Assembly (NCBI RefSeq): GCF_007997085.1
Contig: NZ_VORR01000012.1
Coordinates: forward strand, 33,536 to 97,535
From: Polaribacter sp. IC066
Lineage (GTDB): Bacteria > Bacteroidota > Bacteroidia > Flavobacteriales > Flavobacteriaceae
DNA: 64,000 nt
Reading direction: 5' to 3'
Shown here in pieces: positions 14,830-24,030 of this stretch. Numbering within the stretch: the stretch's first letter is position 1; the number at the start of each line of letters is the position of its first letter. A program made the translations under genes and the position numbers. A model generated the notes under the pieces. It searched no databases and had not been told where the DNA came from. It saw only the letters and a program-made list of their open reading frames with translations.

Positions 14830-15747
14830 ATGGAAAGAGAAGAAATTTTAAAAGCAATAGAAGAAAAGTACGATAAACTAGGCGTTCCTGTAGATGCCAT
14901 GTTAGAGGGGTTGTTGTGGAGTACACCAATTACGTATTGGGATTATATTCAGACAGATGCACTTTTAGGTCTGCAAATTCCAAGAACTACACAACCCGAT
15001 GAAATGGTTTTTATCATGTATCATCAGGTAAATGAATTACTTTTTAAAATGATTTTATGGGAAATAGATCAAGTTGCCAAAACAACAGAGGTTTCTGCGG
15101 ATAAATTTTCTTTGCATTTAGGAAGAGTTAGTCGGTATTTTGATATGCTGTGCAATTCTTTTAATGTAATGGCAGACGGAATGGAGAAAGAGCAATATTT
15201 AAAATTTAGAAACACCTTAACACCTGCAAGTGGTTTTCAGTCGGCGCAATACCGTAAAATTGAATTTGCATCTACAGAGTTAATCAATTTAATTGATGCT
15301 CGTTTTAGAGAGGATATCGATAGAAACTCTTCTTTTAAGAACGCATACAACCATTTGTACTGGCAAGCCGCAGGTAAAAATTATACTACGGGTCAAAAAT
15401 CTACGCTATTAAATCTTTTCGAAGAAAAATACATGGGCATATTTATTGACTTTATGGAAGATTATGAGGATATTAATTTGTCTTTAAAATTTAAACAACT
15501 GCCTAGAGAAGTTCAAGAAAATGAAGATTTAATAAAGGCAATGCGCCATTATGATTATACGGTAAATGTAAAATGGGTCATGGCGCATTACAATGCGGCC
15601 GGTAAGTATTTAGGCGGAAAAGAGAAAGATTTAGAAGCTACCGGGGGCACTAGTTGGCGTAAATACATGCATCCAAAATTTCAACGAAGAATTTTTTATC
15701 CCTATTTATGGAGTGAAGAAGAGTTAAAAAATTGGGGGAGCTTTTAA
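14830..15747 (+). CDS. kynA: Tryptophan 2,3-dioxygenase
   Basis: The product has 305 residues starting MEREEILKAIEEKYDK at the ATG 14830; an in-frame TTG at 14797 would add 11 unlikely residues. It is a heme dioxygenase that opens the indole ring of Trp to N-formylkynurenine. The family segments TYWDYIQTDALLGLQ, MYHQVNELLFKM (with the heme-pocket residues) and GGTSWRKYMHP (flavobacterial/eukaryotic type C-terminus) are visible. It follows hmgA and hppD on the same strand, giving a Tyr/Trp degradation neighbourhood. Confidence 0.93.
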   Translation: MEREEILKAIEEKYDKLGVPVDAMLEGLLWSTPITYWDYIQTDALLGLQIPRTTQPDEMVFIMYHQVNELLFKMILWEIDQVAKTTEVSADKFSLHLGRVSRYFDMLCNSFNVMADGMEKEQYLKFRNTLTPASGFQSAQYRKIEFASTELINLIDARFREDIDRNSSFKNAYNHLYWQAAGKNYTTGQKSTLLNLFEEKYMGIFIDFMEDYEDINLSLKFKQLPREVQENEDLIKAMRHYDYTVNVKWVMAHYNAAGKYLGGKEKDLEATGGTSWRKYMHPKFQRRIFYPYLWSEEELKNWGSF

Positions 15748-15911
15748 AAGCACTCATTTTGGTAGCAAATAAGTATAAATAGCACTCATTTAAAAATTAT
15801 ATTTTACTAATGTAGGTTGCAAAACCTAAATTAATCGTTAAAAAGTAGTTTACATAACGCTTCAAAGTACTTTTTTTTGTTTTCGGAACGGTAATTGTCA
15901 ATACTTTTTTA

Positions 15912-15919
15912 TAAGTTTG
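15912..15919 (+). promoter_or_regulatory. -7 box 6 nt from a start codon
   Basis: TAAGTTTG fits TAnnTTTG and ends 6 nt before the ATG at 15926, another predicted leaderless start. Confidence 0.6.
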
Positions 15920-15925
15920 ATTTTT

Positions 15926-16696
15926 ATGAAAAAACTCGTCCTATTATTTTATTCCTTATTTTTTTTAACGCTGACTTTTAGTCAAGATAAAAAAGATGCC
16001 TTTAAAGGAGGAGAATCTCTTCGTTTTAAGATGAGCTACAGTGGCTTTTTAAGAGCCGGTACAGCAGTTTTAGAAGTAAAAGAGACCGCGTTAAACGGCA
16101 AAAAAGTTTTTCATACCATAGGAACTGGTTGGACTTCTGGCATGATAAAATGGTTTTTTGAGGTCGATGACGTTTATGAGTCTTATTTTGATAAAGATAC
16201 TATTAAGCCGTATTTGTTTAAGAGAAAAATTGATGAAGGTGGTTATCTAAAACATAGAATTACCTCTTTCAACTACAAGGCTAAAACAGCGTATGTACAA
16301 GATTTTACTACGCAACAAGACACTTCTATCGCTTTTAACAATGTGCAAGACATGCTTTCCTCTTTCTATTACTTAAGAACGGTAGATACAAAAGGGCTAA
16401 AAAAGGGAGATGAAATTAAATTAGATATGTTTTTAGATTCGCAAGTATATCCATTTAAATTGCTGTTTTTAGGAAGAGAAGTTTTAAAAACAAAATTTGG
16501 TAAGGTTAACTCTTTGGTATTTATCCCTTTGGTGCAGTCAGGTAGAATTTTTGAGGCAGAAGAAAGTGTTAAAATATGGATTACCGATGACGCTAACAAA
16601 ATTCCGATTAAAATGACTGCTTCTCTAGCAGTAGGCTCTTTAAGAGCAGAGCTAGAGGCCTATAAAGGTTTGGCAAATCCTTTTGGTGAACTTTAG
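15926..16696 (+). CDS. DUF3108 family secreted protein
   Basis: The 256-residue protein carries signal peptide MKKLVLLFYSLFFLTLTFSQ, cut before DKKD. The mature part matches the DUF3108 family (FKGGESLRFKMSYSGFLRAG, then WFFEVDDVYESYFD and a late VKIWITDDANKIPIK), a periplasmic beta-rich family of unknown function. The start is the ATG at 15926 rather than the upstream ATG at 15917, which overlaps the promoter box. It is followed 99 nt later by a peptidase lipoprotein gene with its own promoter. Confidence 0.85.
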   Translation: MKKLVLLFYSLFFLTLTFSQDKKDAFKGGESLRFKMSYSGFLRAGTAVLEVKETALNGKKVFHTIGTGWTSGMIKWFFEVDDVYESYFDKDTIKPYLFKRKIDEGGYLKHRITSFNYKAKTAYVQDFTTQQDTSIAFNNVQDMLSSFYYLRTVDTKGLKKGDEIKLDMFLDSQVYPFKLLFLGREVLKTKFGKVNSLVFIPLVQSGRIFEAEESVKIWITDDANKIPIKMTASLAVGSLRAELEAYKGLANPFGEL

Positions 16697-16761
16697 AAAA
16701 CTTTAACGAAACCTTTTTATGAACTTCTCTTATTAGGTTTAAAATAAATCAATTTTATTTG

Positions 16762-16769
16762 TACTTTTG
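16762..16769 (+). promoter_or_regulatory. -7 box of the M23 peptidase gene
   Basis: TACTTTTG fits TAnnTTTG, 26 nt before the TTG start at 16796. Confidence 0.55.
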
Positions 16770-16795
16770 AAAATCGATCCAAAAGTAACAACTTC

Positions 16796-18067
16796 TTGAA
16801 AAAAATTTTAATTTTATTCGCTTTTACGCTCTCCTTTTTATCCTGTAAAAAAGAAGAAAAAAAACCAATTTTGCCGCCGGTAATTATTGAAAAAATACCA
16901 GAAATAAGGTTTGGTTATAAAATTGATGATTATAGAGTAATTCACGACACCATTAAAAATGGAGAAAGTTTTGGAGTAATTTTAGACAGGCACCATGTTT
17001 TATATCCTAAAATAAATCAGATTGCCATTACTGTTAAAGATACTTTTGATGTTAGACGTGTAAGAGCCGGAAAGCCTTATACCATATTAGCAAGCAAAGA
17101 TTCTACGAAGAAAGCACAGGTTTTTATCTATAAGCATGATAAAATAAGTGCCACAATTGTAGATTTTAAAGATTCTATAATCACGGCAACACGTTATAAA
17201 AAACCAATTAAAATTATTGAAAAAGAAGTAGAAGGTGTTATTTTAACAAGCCTTTCTGCTACGATGGATAGTTTGGGGTTGAATACAAATTTAACATGGA
17301 CAATTGCAGATATGTATGCTTGGACTTTAGATTTTTATAAACTTCAAAAAGGAGATTCTTTTAAATTTGTCTACGAAGAAAAGTTTATCGATGATTCTAC
17401 TTTTGCTGGATATGGTAAGGTGAAATCAGCAGTTTTTAAACACCGAGGAAAAGATTTATACGCATTTCGTTTTTTGGCAGATTCCATTTTAAATATTCAT
17501 GAATATTATGATGAAAATGCAAAAATGCTGCGAAGTCAATTTTTAAAAGCACCTATTAAATTTCAATACAGAATATCTTCTAGGTACAATTTAAAAAGAA
17601 AAATAGCGTATTATGGCAATAGAGTTAGACCTCATAGAGGCACAGACTTCGCTGCTAGAATTAATACACCAATTATAGCCACAGCAAATGGTACTGTTTC
17701 AGAATCTGAAAGAAGAGGTGGTAACGGTAATTACGTAAAAATAAAACACAATAGCACCTATTCTACGCAGTATTTGCACATGAAGAGACGTAAAGTTAAA
17801 AGAGGAGATTTTGTAAAACAAGGAGATGTCATTGGCTGGGTTGGTATGACCGGCAATACAGGTGGACCACATGTTTGTTATCGTTTCTGTAAATATGGCA
17901 AACAAGTAGATCCTTTAAAAGAGAAATTGCCAGATGCAAAACCGATGGAGAAACACGTGAAACCAGTATTTTTTGATTTCATCAAACCTTTAAAATATCA
18001 GCTGGATTATAAAAAAATACCAGTAAAAAAACCAGAAATTGTTACAGAAACAATCGCACAAAATTAA
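16796..18067 (+). CDS. M23-family peptidase lipoprotein
   Basis: The 423-residue protein begins with a TTG start and a lipoprotein signal (FTLSFLSC followed by KKEE). The LytM/M23 domain occupies about residues 270-385: HRGTD gives the first zinc ligands H280 and D284, YLHM gives H328, and GPHVCYRF gives H359. In the usual HxH motif the second His (catalytic/metal) is Cys361 here. M23 enzymes cut peptidoglycan cross-bridges; with this change it could be active with altered zinc chemistry or act as a divisome-type activator. It ends 3 nt before pgi. Confidence 0.88.
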   Translation: MKKILILFAFTLSFLSCKKEEKKPILPPVIIEKIPEIRFGYKIDDYRVIHDTIKNGESFGVILDRHHVLYPKINQIAITVKDTFDVRRVRAGKPYTILASKDSTKKAQVFIYKHDKISATIVDFKDSIITATRYKKPIKIIEKEVEGVILTSLSATMDSLGLNTNLTWTIADMYAWTLDFYKLQKGDSFKFVYEEKFIDDSTFAGYGKVKSAVFKHRGKDLYAFRFLADSILNIHEYYDENAKMLRSQFLKAPIKFQYRISSRYNLKRKIAYYGNRVRPHRGTDFAARINTPIIATANGTVSESERRGGNGNYVKIKHNSTYSTQYLHMKRRKVKRGDFVKQGDVIGWVGMTGNTGGPHVCYRFCKYGKQVDPLKEKLPDAKPMEKHVKPVFFDFIKPLKYQLDYKKIPVKKPEIVTETIAQN

Positions 18068-18070
18068 AAA

Positions 18071-19636
18071 ATGGCTTTAAAAAACATCAACCCGACTTCA
18101 ACAAATGCATGGACAGCATTAACAAATCATTTTAATGATATTAAAAATATCAATATCAAAGATTTGTACAAAGATGAACAGAGAAAAGAAGAGTTTTCTT
18201 TAGAGTTTGAAGATTTGCTAGTAGATTTTTCAAAAAACAGAATTACAAAAGAAACCATTAATTTATTAGTTGATTTAGCAAATGAGGTTGACTTAAAAGA
18301 TGCTATTGAAAAGCAATATTCTGGAGCAGTAATTAACGTAACAGAGGGCAGAGAAGTTTTACATACCGCATTAAGAAGTACTTCGGATGATCCTGTTTTA
18401 GTAGATGGCAAAAATGTGAAGCCACAAATACAAGCAGCTTTAAGAAAGATAAAAAGTTTTTCTAATAAAGTAATTTCCGGCAAATGGAAAGGGTATACAG
18501 GTAAATCTATTACAGATATTGTGAATATTGGTATTGGCGGTTCTGATTTAGGACCAGATATGATTGTTGAATCTTTGCAATTTTATAAAAATCAATTAAC
18601 AACACATTTCGTTTCTAATATTGATGGTGATCATGTTTCAGAGGTGATGAAAAAACTAAATCCAGAAACTACCTTATTTGTCATTGTATCAAAAACATTT
18701 ACAACGCAAGAAACAATTACAAATGCAGAAACGCTAAAAAATTGGTTCTTAAAATCAGCCACTATCTTTGATATTCCAAAACATTTTGTTGCGGTTTCTA
18801 CAAATTTAAAGTTAGTTGATGATTTTGGGATTGATAAAAAGAACGTTTTCACGATGTGGAATTGGGTTGGGGGTCGTTTTTCTTTATGGTCTGGAGTTGG
18901 TTTATCTATTAGTTTAGCAGTAGGTTTTGATCATTATAAGGCACTTTTAAACGGTGCAGAGGAAATGGATATTCATTATAGAGATACACCATTCGAAAAA
19001 AATATTCCTGTAATTTTAGCTTTGTTAAGTATTTGGTATAACAATTTCTATTTAGCAGAAACAGAAGCAGTTTTACCGTACTCACAATATTTAAAGAAAC
19101 TTCCAGATTATTTGCAACAGGCAATTATGGAGAGTAATGGAAAAGGTGTTGATAGAAATGGCGATAAAGTAAACTATCAAACAGGGACTATTGTTTGGGG
19201 AAGCACAGGTACTAATATGCAGCATGCTTTTATGCAATTGGTGCATCAAGGAACAAAGTTAATTCCTGCAGATTTTATTGGCTACAAAGAATCTTTATAC
19301 GGTTTAACAGATCATCACAAAAAATTAATGGCAAATTATTATGGTCAAATGGAGGCTTTAGCTTTTGGTAAAACGAAAGAGGAAGTACATTTAGAACTAA
19401 AATTTTCTGGAGATGAAGATAAAATTGCAACACTATTACCTTTTAAAGTCTTTGAAGGTAATAGACCTAGCAACGCCATTCTTTTTGATAAGTTAACGCC
19501 AAGGTCTTTAGGAAAATTAGTCGCTATGTATGAACACAAAATTTTTACCCAAGGTATTTTATGGAATATTTATAGCTATGATCAATTTGGAGTAGAATTA
19601 GGGAAGGAGCTTGCTAAAAAATTACTAAATGCTTAG
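18071..19636 (+). CDS. pgi: Glucose-6-phosphate isomerase
   Basis: The 521-residue enzyme interconverts glucose-6-phosphate and fructose-6-phosphate in glycolysis. Signatures include [27 protein letters not shown] and the late [12 protein letters not shown]. The length is slightly below the 540-550 of many homologues but no domain is missing. The ATG lies 3 nt after the peptidase stop, so the two are cotranscribed. The last ~90 codons and the following intergenic sequence are duplicated in degraded form at 23557-24002. Confidence 0.96.
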   Translation: MALKNINPTSTNAWTALTNHFNDIKNINIKDLYKDEQRKEEFSLEFEDLLVDFSKNRITKETINLLVDLANEVDLKDAIEKQYSGAVINVTEGREVLHTALRSTSDDPVLVDGKNVKPQIQAALRKIKSFSNKVISGKWKGYTGKSITDIVNIGIGGSDLGPDMIVESLQFYKNQLTTHFVSNIDGDHVSEVMKKLNPETTLFVIVSKTFTTQETITNAETLKNWFLKSATIFDIPKHFVAVSTNLKLVDDFGIDKKNVFTMWNWVGGRFSLWSGVGLSISLAVGFDHYKALLNGAEEMDIHYRDTPFEKNIPVILALLSIWYNNFYLAETEAVLPYSQYLKKLPDYLQQAIMESNGKGVDRNGDKVNYQTGTIVWGSTGTNMQHAFMQLVHQGTKLIPADFIGYKESLYGLTDHHKKLMANYYGQMEALAFGKTKEEVHLELKFSGDEDKIATLLPFKVFEGNRPSNAILFDKLTPRSLGKLVAMYEHKIFTQGILWNIYSYDQFGVELGKELAKKLLNA

Positions 19637-19752
19637 GGCTTTTAATAAAAATAGCATAAAAATTTAAGGAAAATTAATATTTTAACTTTTTATTCCTTTT
19701 TTATGAACCAAGATAATGTATTTTAAAACACTCATTAACAATTTGTTATTTA

Positions 19753-19837
19753 TATTTTATTGAATTTAAATGTCTTAATTTATTGTTAAAACTTAACATT
19801 AACTTAACATACCAATCGCGCAAAAGTTCCAATTTTG
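19753..19837 (+). promoter_or_regulatory. Duplicated upstream region of TonB receptor 1
   Basis: A block of about 59 nt starting TTATATTTTATTGAATTTAA and ending AACATTAACTTAACAT is nearly identical to 23917-23975 upstream of receptor 2. It ends near the -7-like CAATTTTG box at 19830-19837, also present at the same distance in the other copy. It probably carries the shared promoter and perhaps an operator. Confidence 0.7.
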
Positions 19838-19866
19838 CATAACATTTAAAAACATAAAATGAAATA

Positions 19867-22800
19867 ATGAAAAATACCATGAAAAAAATCATTCAATTTT
19901 TATTTTTACCATTAGCGTTATTACTGTCTACTGTAATTACGGCGCAAATAACTTCATCTAGTATGAATGGGCGAGTTACAGATGATTTAGGAACTGTTAT
20001 GGGAGCATCAGTAGTAGCTACTCATACACCTTCAGGAACAAACTATGGTACTACAACAAATGAAGAGGGTCGTTACAATTTACCCGGTATGCGTGTTGGA
20101 GGACCTTATAGTGTAAAAGTATCTTTTCTTGGTTATGGAGAAAACGTTACGTATAATATTATGATCAATTTAGGGGCTTCTTATGTTCATGATGTAGTTT
20201 TAACAGAAGAAAATGTTTCTTTAGATGAGATTGTCATTTCTTCAAAAAGATCAAAATTTTCAGCAGATAAAACAGGTGCTACAACAAATATTTCTAATGC
20301 AGATTTAACAATTATGCCAACAGTCAGTAGAAGTATTACTGATATTGCTCGTCTTTCACCTTATGCAAACGGTATGAGCATTGCAGGTGGCGATGGAAGA
20401 TCTACCAACTTTACCGTAGATGGTGCTAATTTTAACAATAACTTCGGATTAAGCTCTAGCTTACCTGGTGGCGGAAGTCCTATCTCAATAGACGCCATTG
20501 AAGAAATACAAGTAGTAATTGCTCCTTTTGATGTTCGCCAAACAAATTTTATTGGAGGAGGTATCAACGCAATTACGAAGTCTGGAAATAATAAATTTAA
20601 AGGTTCTGCATATACTTATTTTACCAACCAAGATATGCGTGGTAATAGAGTGGATGATGTAGATTTTGGAGTACGTCCAGAAGAATCTACTACAACCTAT
20701 GGTATGACTCTTGGAGGTCCGATTATTAAAGATAAATTATTCTTTTTCTTAAATGCAGAGGCTATCGATCGACCAAATCAGGTTGTTCTTTGGAGAGCGT
20801 CTGAAGATGGAGTTGCTAACTTAGATTTGTTACAATCAAGAGCAAGTATAGCAGATATGGATAGAGTTAGAACCCATTTAAAAGATAACTATGGTTATGA
20901 AACAGGTTCTTATACTGATTTTCCTGGTGATGAAACAAACAGAAAACTTTTAGTTCGTTTAGATTGGAACATCAATGATGCACACAAATTAAGTGTGCGT
21001 TACAATCACACCAAAAATCAAGGTTGGAATCCTACAAATGGGAATTCAAATGACGCCGGTTTCCGTAACCGTAGTATGAATCGTATTTCAGAAAATTCTA
21101 TGGCTTTTTCTAATTCTATTTATTCATCAGATAATATTGTGAATACAGTATCATTCGATTTGAATAGTAGATTTTCTGATAAGCTTTCTAATCAGTTTCT
21201 TGCTACGTATTCTCAAATTAAAGATTCACGTGGCTCTACGTCTTCTCCGTTCCCTTTTATAGATATCATGAATGGTGTTACTCCAGCCGGAAATCAAATT
21301 TTAGAACCTTACATATCTGCAGGTTATGAATTATTTACATGGAACAATGCCGTAAATAACAATACTTTAACACTTTTTAATAATTTAACGTATTATTCAA
21401 ATAATCATAAAATTGTTGCAGGTGTAAGTTTCGAGCGCCAATTAGCGAATAACTCATTTATGCGTAATGGAAGAGGTTATTATAGATACGCAAGTATAGA
21501 TGATTTTTTGAACCAAGCTGCACCACGAGATTTTGCGTTAACTTATGGTTATGATGGCGAACAAAACCCTACTGCCGAAGTTGCTTTTAATCAGTTAGGT
21601 GTGTATGCGCAAGACGATTGGGATATAAATGAAAACTTTAAATTATCTTATGGTATTCGTGCCGATTATTTAAGGTACGACGATAATCTTATTGGAAACA
21701 ACGCAATTTCTGACCTCGATTTTGGAGGTAATAAAATTGATGTAGGTAAATTTCCAGCAGCAAATGTTTTATTTTCACCAAGAGTTGGTTTTGCATGGGA
21801 TGTAAAAGGAGATAAGTCTATGAAATTACGTGGTGGAACAGGGGTCTTTACAGGAAGATTACCATTAGTGTTTTTTACAAATATGCCAACCGCTTCAGGA
21901 ATGGTACAGGGTAGTTATGCTGCTGTTACTAGATATAATGGAGATGGTTCTGTAAGATCGGCAGATCCAGCTTTAGAAGGTTTAGCGGGACCCATCATTA
22001 CAGATGTAGATGAAATGATTCAACGATTAGGATTACCGAACACAATAACTCCAGAAGATGGTGTTTTACCACGTGATATAAATTCTGTAGATCCTAATTT
22101 TAAAATGCCACAAGTATGGAAATCATCTTTAGCTTTAGATTATCAAATTCCAGTTTCTTTTCCATTCTTTGTGACTGTAGAAGGAATTGCTACAAGAAAT
22201 ATTAACGGTGTAATGCTTAAAAATTACAACTTACAACAACCTGATGAAACTTGGGAACGTTTTTCTGGTCCTGATAATAGATATATTTATCCAGATGAAG
22301 ATGATATCGCTTACACGTCTAGAGATGCTTTTGTGCTTTCTAATAATAATGAAGGTTGGGGAGCAATCGGTAACATCACTGTAAATGCAGAGCCAATAAA
22401 AGATTTAAAATTATTAGCTGCATATACCTATACCGAATCACAAGAAATTTCTGGGATGCCAGGTAGTAGTGCACGTTCTGCATATAATGGACTCGTTTCA
22501 ATAAACGGACCACACTTACCAAACTTAGAACGTTCGCAATTTGTGGTACCAAGTAAAGTAATTGGGTCGGTTTCTTATAAAATTCCTTGGGCAACAGAAA
22601 ACTTAAAATCATCTACTTTAATCAACGTATTTTATTCAGGTTCGGCTGCTTATACGTATAGCTATACCTATTCTAATGATATGAACAATGACGGTATTTT
22701 TACAGATTTAATATATATTCCTTCGGGAAGAGGAGATATTAATTTTATATCACCAGCTGACGAAGACGCCTTCTTTAATTTTATGGAACAAGACAGCTAC

Positions 22801-23163
22801 TTAAAAGCTAACAAAGGTAAATATGCAGGAGCGAATGAAGCTGCTGCACCATGGGTTCATAATTTTGACTTAAGAATACTACGCGAATATTATATCAAAG
22901 CAGGTGAAACCAAAAATACTTTACAATTTAGTTTTGATATTATTAATGTGGGTAACCTTTTAAATTCTACATGGGGTGTTACTCAAAGTAACAGAGTATC
23001 AGATAGAGGACAAATTTTACGATATGAAGGTGTAGACACTAATAATGAACCTACTTTTTCTTTTACTAAAGTTGGGGGTGAATTTATAACTGATACATTT
23101 GACTATGATTTTAACTTTAACCAAACTTGGAGATTTCAAGCTGGTGTTAAATATTCTTTCTAA
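19867..23163 (+). CDS. TonB-dependent receptor, Oar-like (receptor 1)
   Basis: The 1098-residue outer-membrane protein has a signal peptide (to about residue 27, VITAQ), a CarboxypepD_reg-like domain (GRVTDDLGTVMGASVVATH, about 30-115), a plug domain (about 125-250, TNFTVDGANFNNNFG and the INAITKSG segment), and a large beta-barrel ending in Phe (VKYSF). The lack of a clear SusD partner and the long barrel fit the Oar/TonB-dependent receptor subgroup often linked to protein or peptide handling. The substrate is unknown. It follows pgi by 230 nt with its own promoter and ends before a terminator at 23248. Confidence 0.92.
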   Translation: MKNTMKKIIQFLFLPLALLLSTVITAQITSSSMNGRVTDDLGTVMGASVVATHTPSGTNYGTTTNEEGRYNLPGMRVGGPYSVKVSFLGYGENVTYNIMINLGASYVHDVVLTEENVSLDEIVISSKRSKFSADKTGATTNISNADLTIMPTVSRSITDIARLSPYANGMSIAGGDGRSTNFTVDGANFNNNFGLSSSLPGGGSPISIDAIEEIQVVIAPFDVRQTNFIGGGINAITKSGNNKFKGSAYTYFTNQDMRGNRVDDVDFGVRPEESTTTYGMTLGGPIIKDKLFFFLNAEAIDRPNQVVLWRASEDGVANLDLLQSRASIADMDRVRTHLKDNYGYETGSYTDFPGDETNRKLLVRLDWNINDAHKLSVRYNHTKNQGWNPTNGNSNDAGFRNRSMNRISENSMAFSNSIYSSDNIVNTVSFDLNSRFSDKLSNQFLATYSQIKDSRGSTSSPFPFIDIMNGVTPAGNQILEPYISAGYELFTWNNAVNNNTLTLFNNLTYYSNNHKIVAGVSFERQLANNSFMRNGRGYYRYASIDDFLNQAAPRDFALTYGYDGEQNPTAEVAFNQLGVYAQDDWDINENFKLSYGIRADYLRYDDNLIGNNAISDLDFGGNKIDVGKFPAANVLFSPRVGFAWDVKGDKSMKLRGGTGVFTGRLPLVFFTNMPTASGMVQGSYAAVTRYNGDGSVRSADPALEGLAGPIITDVDEMIQRLGLPNTITPEDGVLPRDINSVDPNFKMPQVWKSSLALDYQIPVSFPFFVTVEGIATRNINGVMLKNYNLQQPDETWERFSGPDNRYIYPDEDDIAYTSRDAFVLSNNNEGWGAIGNITVNAEPIKDLKLLAAYTYTESQEISGMPGSSARSAYNGLVSINGPHLPNLERSQFVVPSKVIGSVSYKIPWATENLKSSTLINVFYSGSAAYTYSYTYSNDMNNDGIFTDLIYIPSGRGDINFISPADEDAFFNFMEQDSYLKANKGKYAGANEAAAPWVHNFDLRILREYYIKAGETKNTLQFSFDIINVGNLLNSTWGVTQSNRVSDRGQILRYEGVDTNNEPTFSFTKVGGEFITDTFDYDFNFNQTWRFQAGVKYSF

Positions 23164-23247
23164 AAACACTAATCCTAAATTTTAGGCTATTAAATTTTAT
23201 GTACAATACAGTATAATTTAAAATTTTAAAGGTCTTAAGATTATAAT

Positions 23248-23288
23248 CCAACCATCTTTTCCGAAGTTTCGGAAGAGGTGGTTTTTTT
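23248..23288 (+). terminator. Terminator after TonB receptor 1
   Basis: AACCATCTTTTCCGAA pairs with TTCGGAAGAGGTGGTT, followed by T7. It corresponds in position to the terminator at 28252-28282, in front of the same downstream gene. Confidence 0.85.
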
Positions 23289-23334
23289 GTACGTAAAAAT
23301 CAGGAACTTTGCTAGATGTAAAAAATCAACTATT

Positions 23335-23560
23335 ATGATGAAAGACATCCATTCGTATTGAGCATATTTAGTGCTTGCTATTTTGCTTTAGTAAATGCTA
23401 ATTTTGGTATAACTCAAAGAAATAATTTACAGACAAAGATGAATGTATTGGTTTATTTACGCTAATAGTTAACCATGTACAATTGTTAATAAAGGTAGTT
23501 TGGTGTTTTATGTTTCTTTGGTTTAAATTATTAATTACAAATGCATTCACCGTTATAAAA
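23335..23560 (+). pseudogene. Decayed 5' half of a cytochrome-b-like gene
   Basis: The stretch from the ATG at 23335 is a degraded copy of the first ~230 nt of the intact gene at 28328: both begin ATGATGAAAGACATNCATTC, and even the upstream leader (AAAAAATCAACNATNATG) is shared. The Trp codon after HSY is a TGA stop here, and several further stops and indels follow. The similarity ends at 23557-23567 where sequence related to pgi begins. Confidence 0.85.
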
Positions 23561-23815
23561 ACAAAAGATGAAGTACATTTAGAATTAAAATTTGCTATTG
23601 ATGAAGATAAAATGGCAACCTTATTAACTTTTAAAGTTTTTGAGGTTAATAGACCTAGCAACGTCATTTTTTTTGATAAGCCAACGCCAAAGTCTTTAGG
23701 CGAGATAGTCGGTTTATATGAACATAAAATTTTTACGCAAGGTATTTTAAAAAATAGGTATTGCTTTGATCAATTTGAAGTGGAATTAGGCAAGGAGCTT
23801 GTTAAAAAATTATGA
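23557..23815 (+). pseudogene. Decayed 3' end of pgi fused to the preceding fragment
   Basis: The frame encodes [20 protein letters not shown] and ends GKELVKKL, matching the last ~86 residues of the intact Pgi ([20 protein letters not shown] to GKELAKKL). Substitutions such as [11 protein letters not shown] to ILKNRYCFDQF show relaxed selection. The frame lacks any pgi N-terminus and is open upstream only through out-of-frame remains of the other gene, so it is a non-functional chimera. Confidence 0.88.
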
Positions 23816-23916
23816 AATGCAAAAGGCAATTAATTAAATGTTTAAATATTAAAAATTTAACTTTGTATTAATCAAGTTAATTTTGAGTAAAATAGTCATT
23901 ACGAGTTTATCAACCT

Positions 23917-24002
23917 TTATTTTATTGAATTTGAATGTCTTAATTTCTTGTTAAAACTTAACATTAAATTAACATGTCAACCATACAAAAACTTCAATTT
24001 TG
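23917..24002 (+). promoter_or_regulatory. Duplicated upstream region of TonB receptor 2
   Basis: This is the second copy of the block described at 19753: TTATTTTATTGAATTTGAAT to AACATTAAATTAACAT, ending at the CAATTTTG box at 23995-24002. About 93 percent of the 59-nt core is identical, better preserved than the adjoining pgi remnant. Confidence 0.7.
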
Positions 24003-24030
24003 CAGAACATTCAAAACACAAAACTAAATA

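Noticed and set aside
23483..23815. A functional 110-residue gene
   Set aside because: It starts in degraded cytochrome-b-like sequence and continues as the 3' end of pgi; it is a chimera of two decayed genes.
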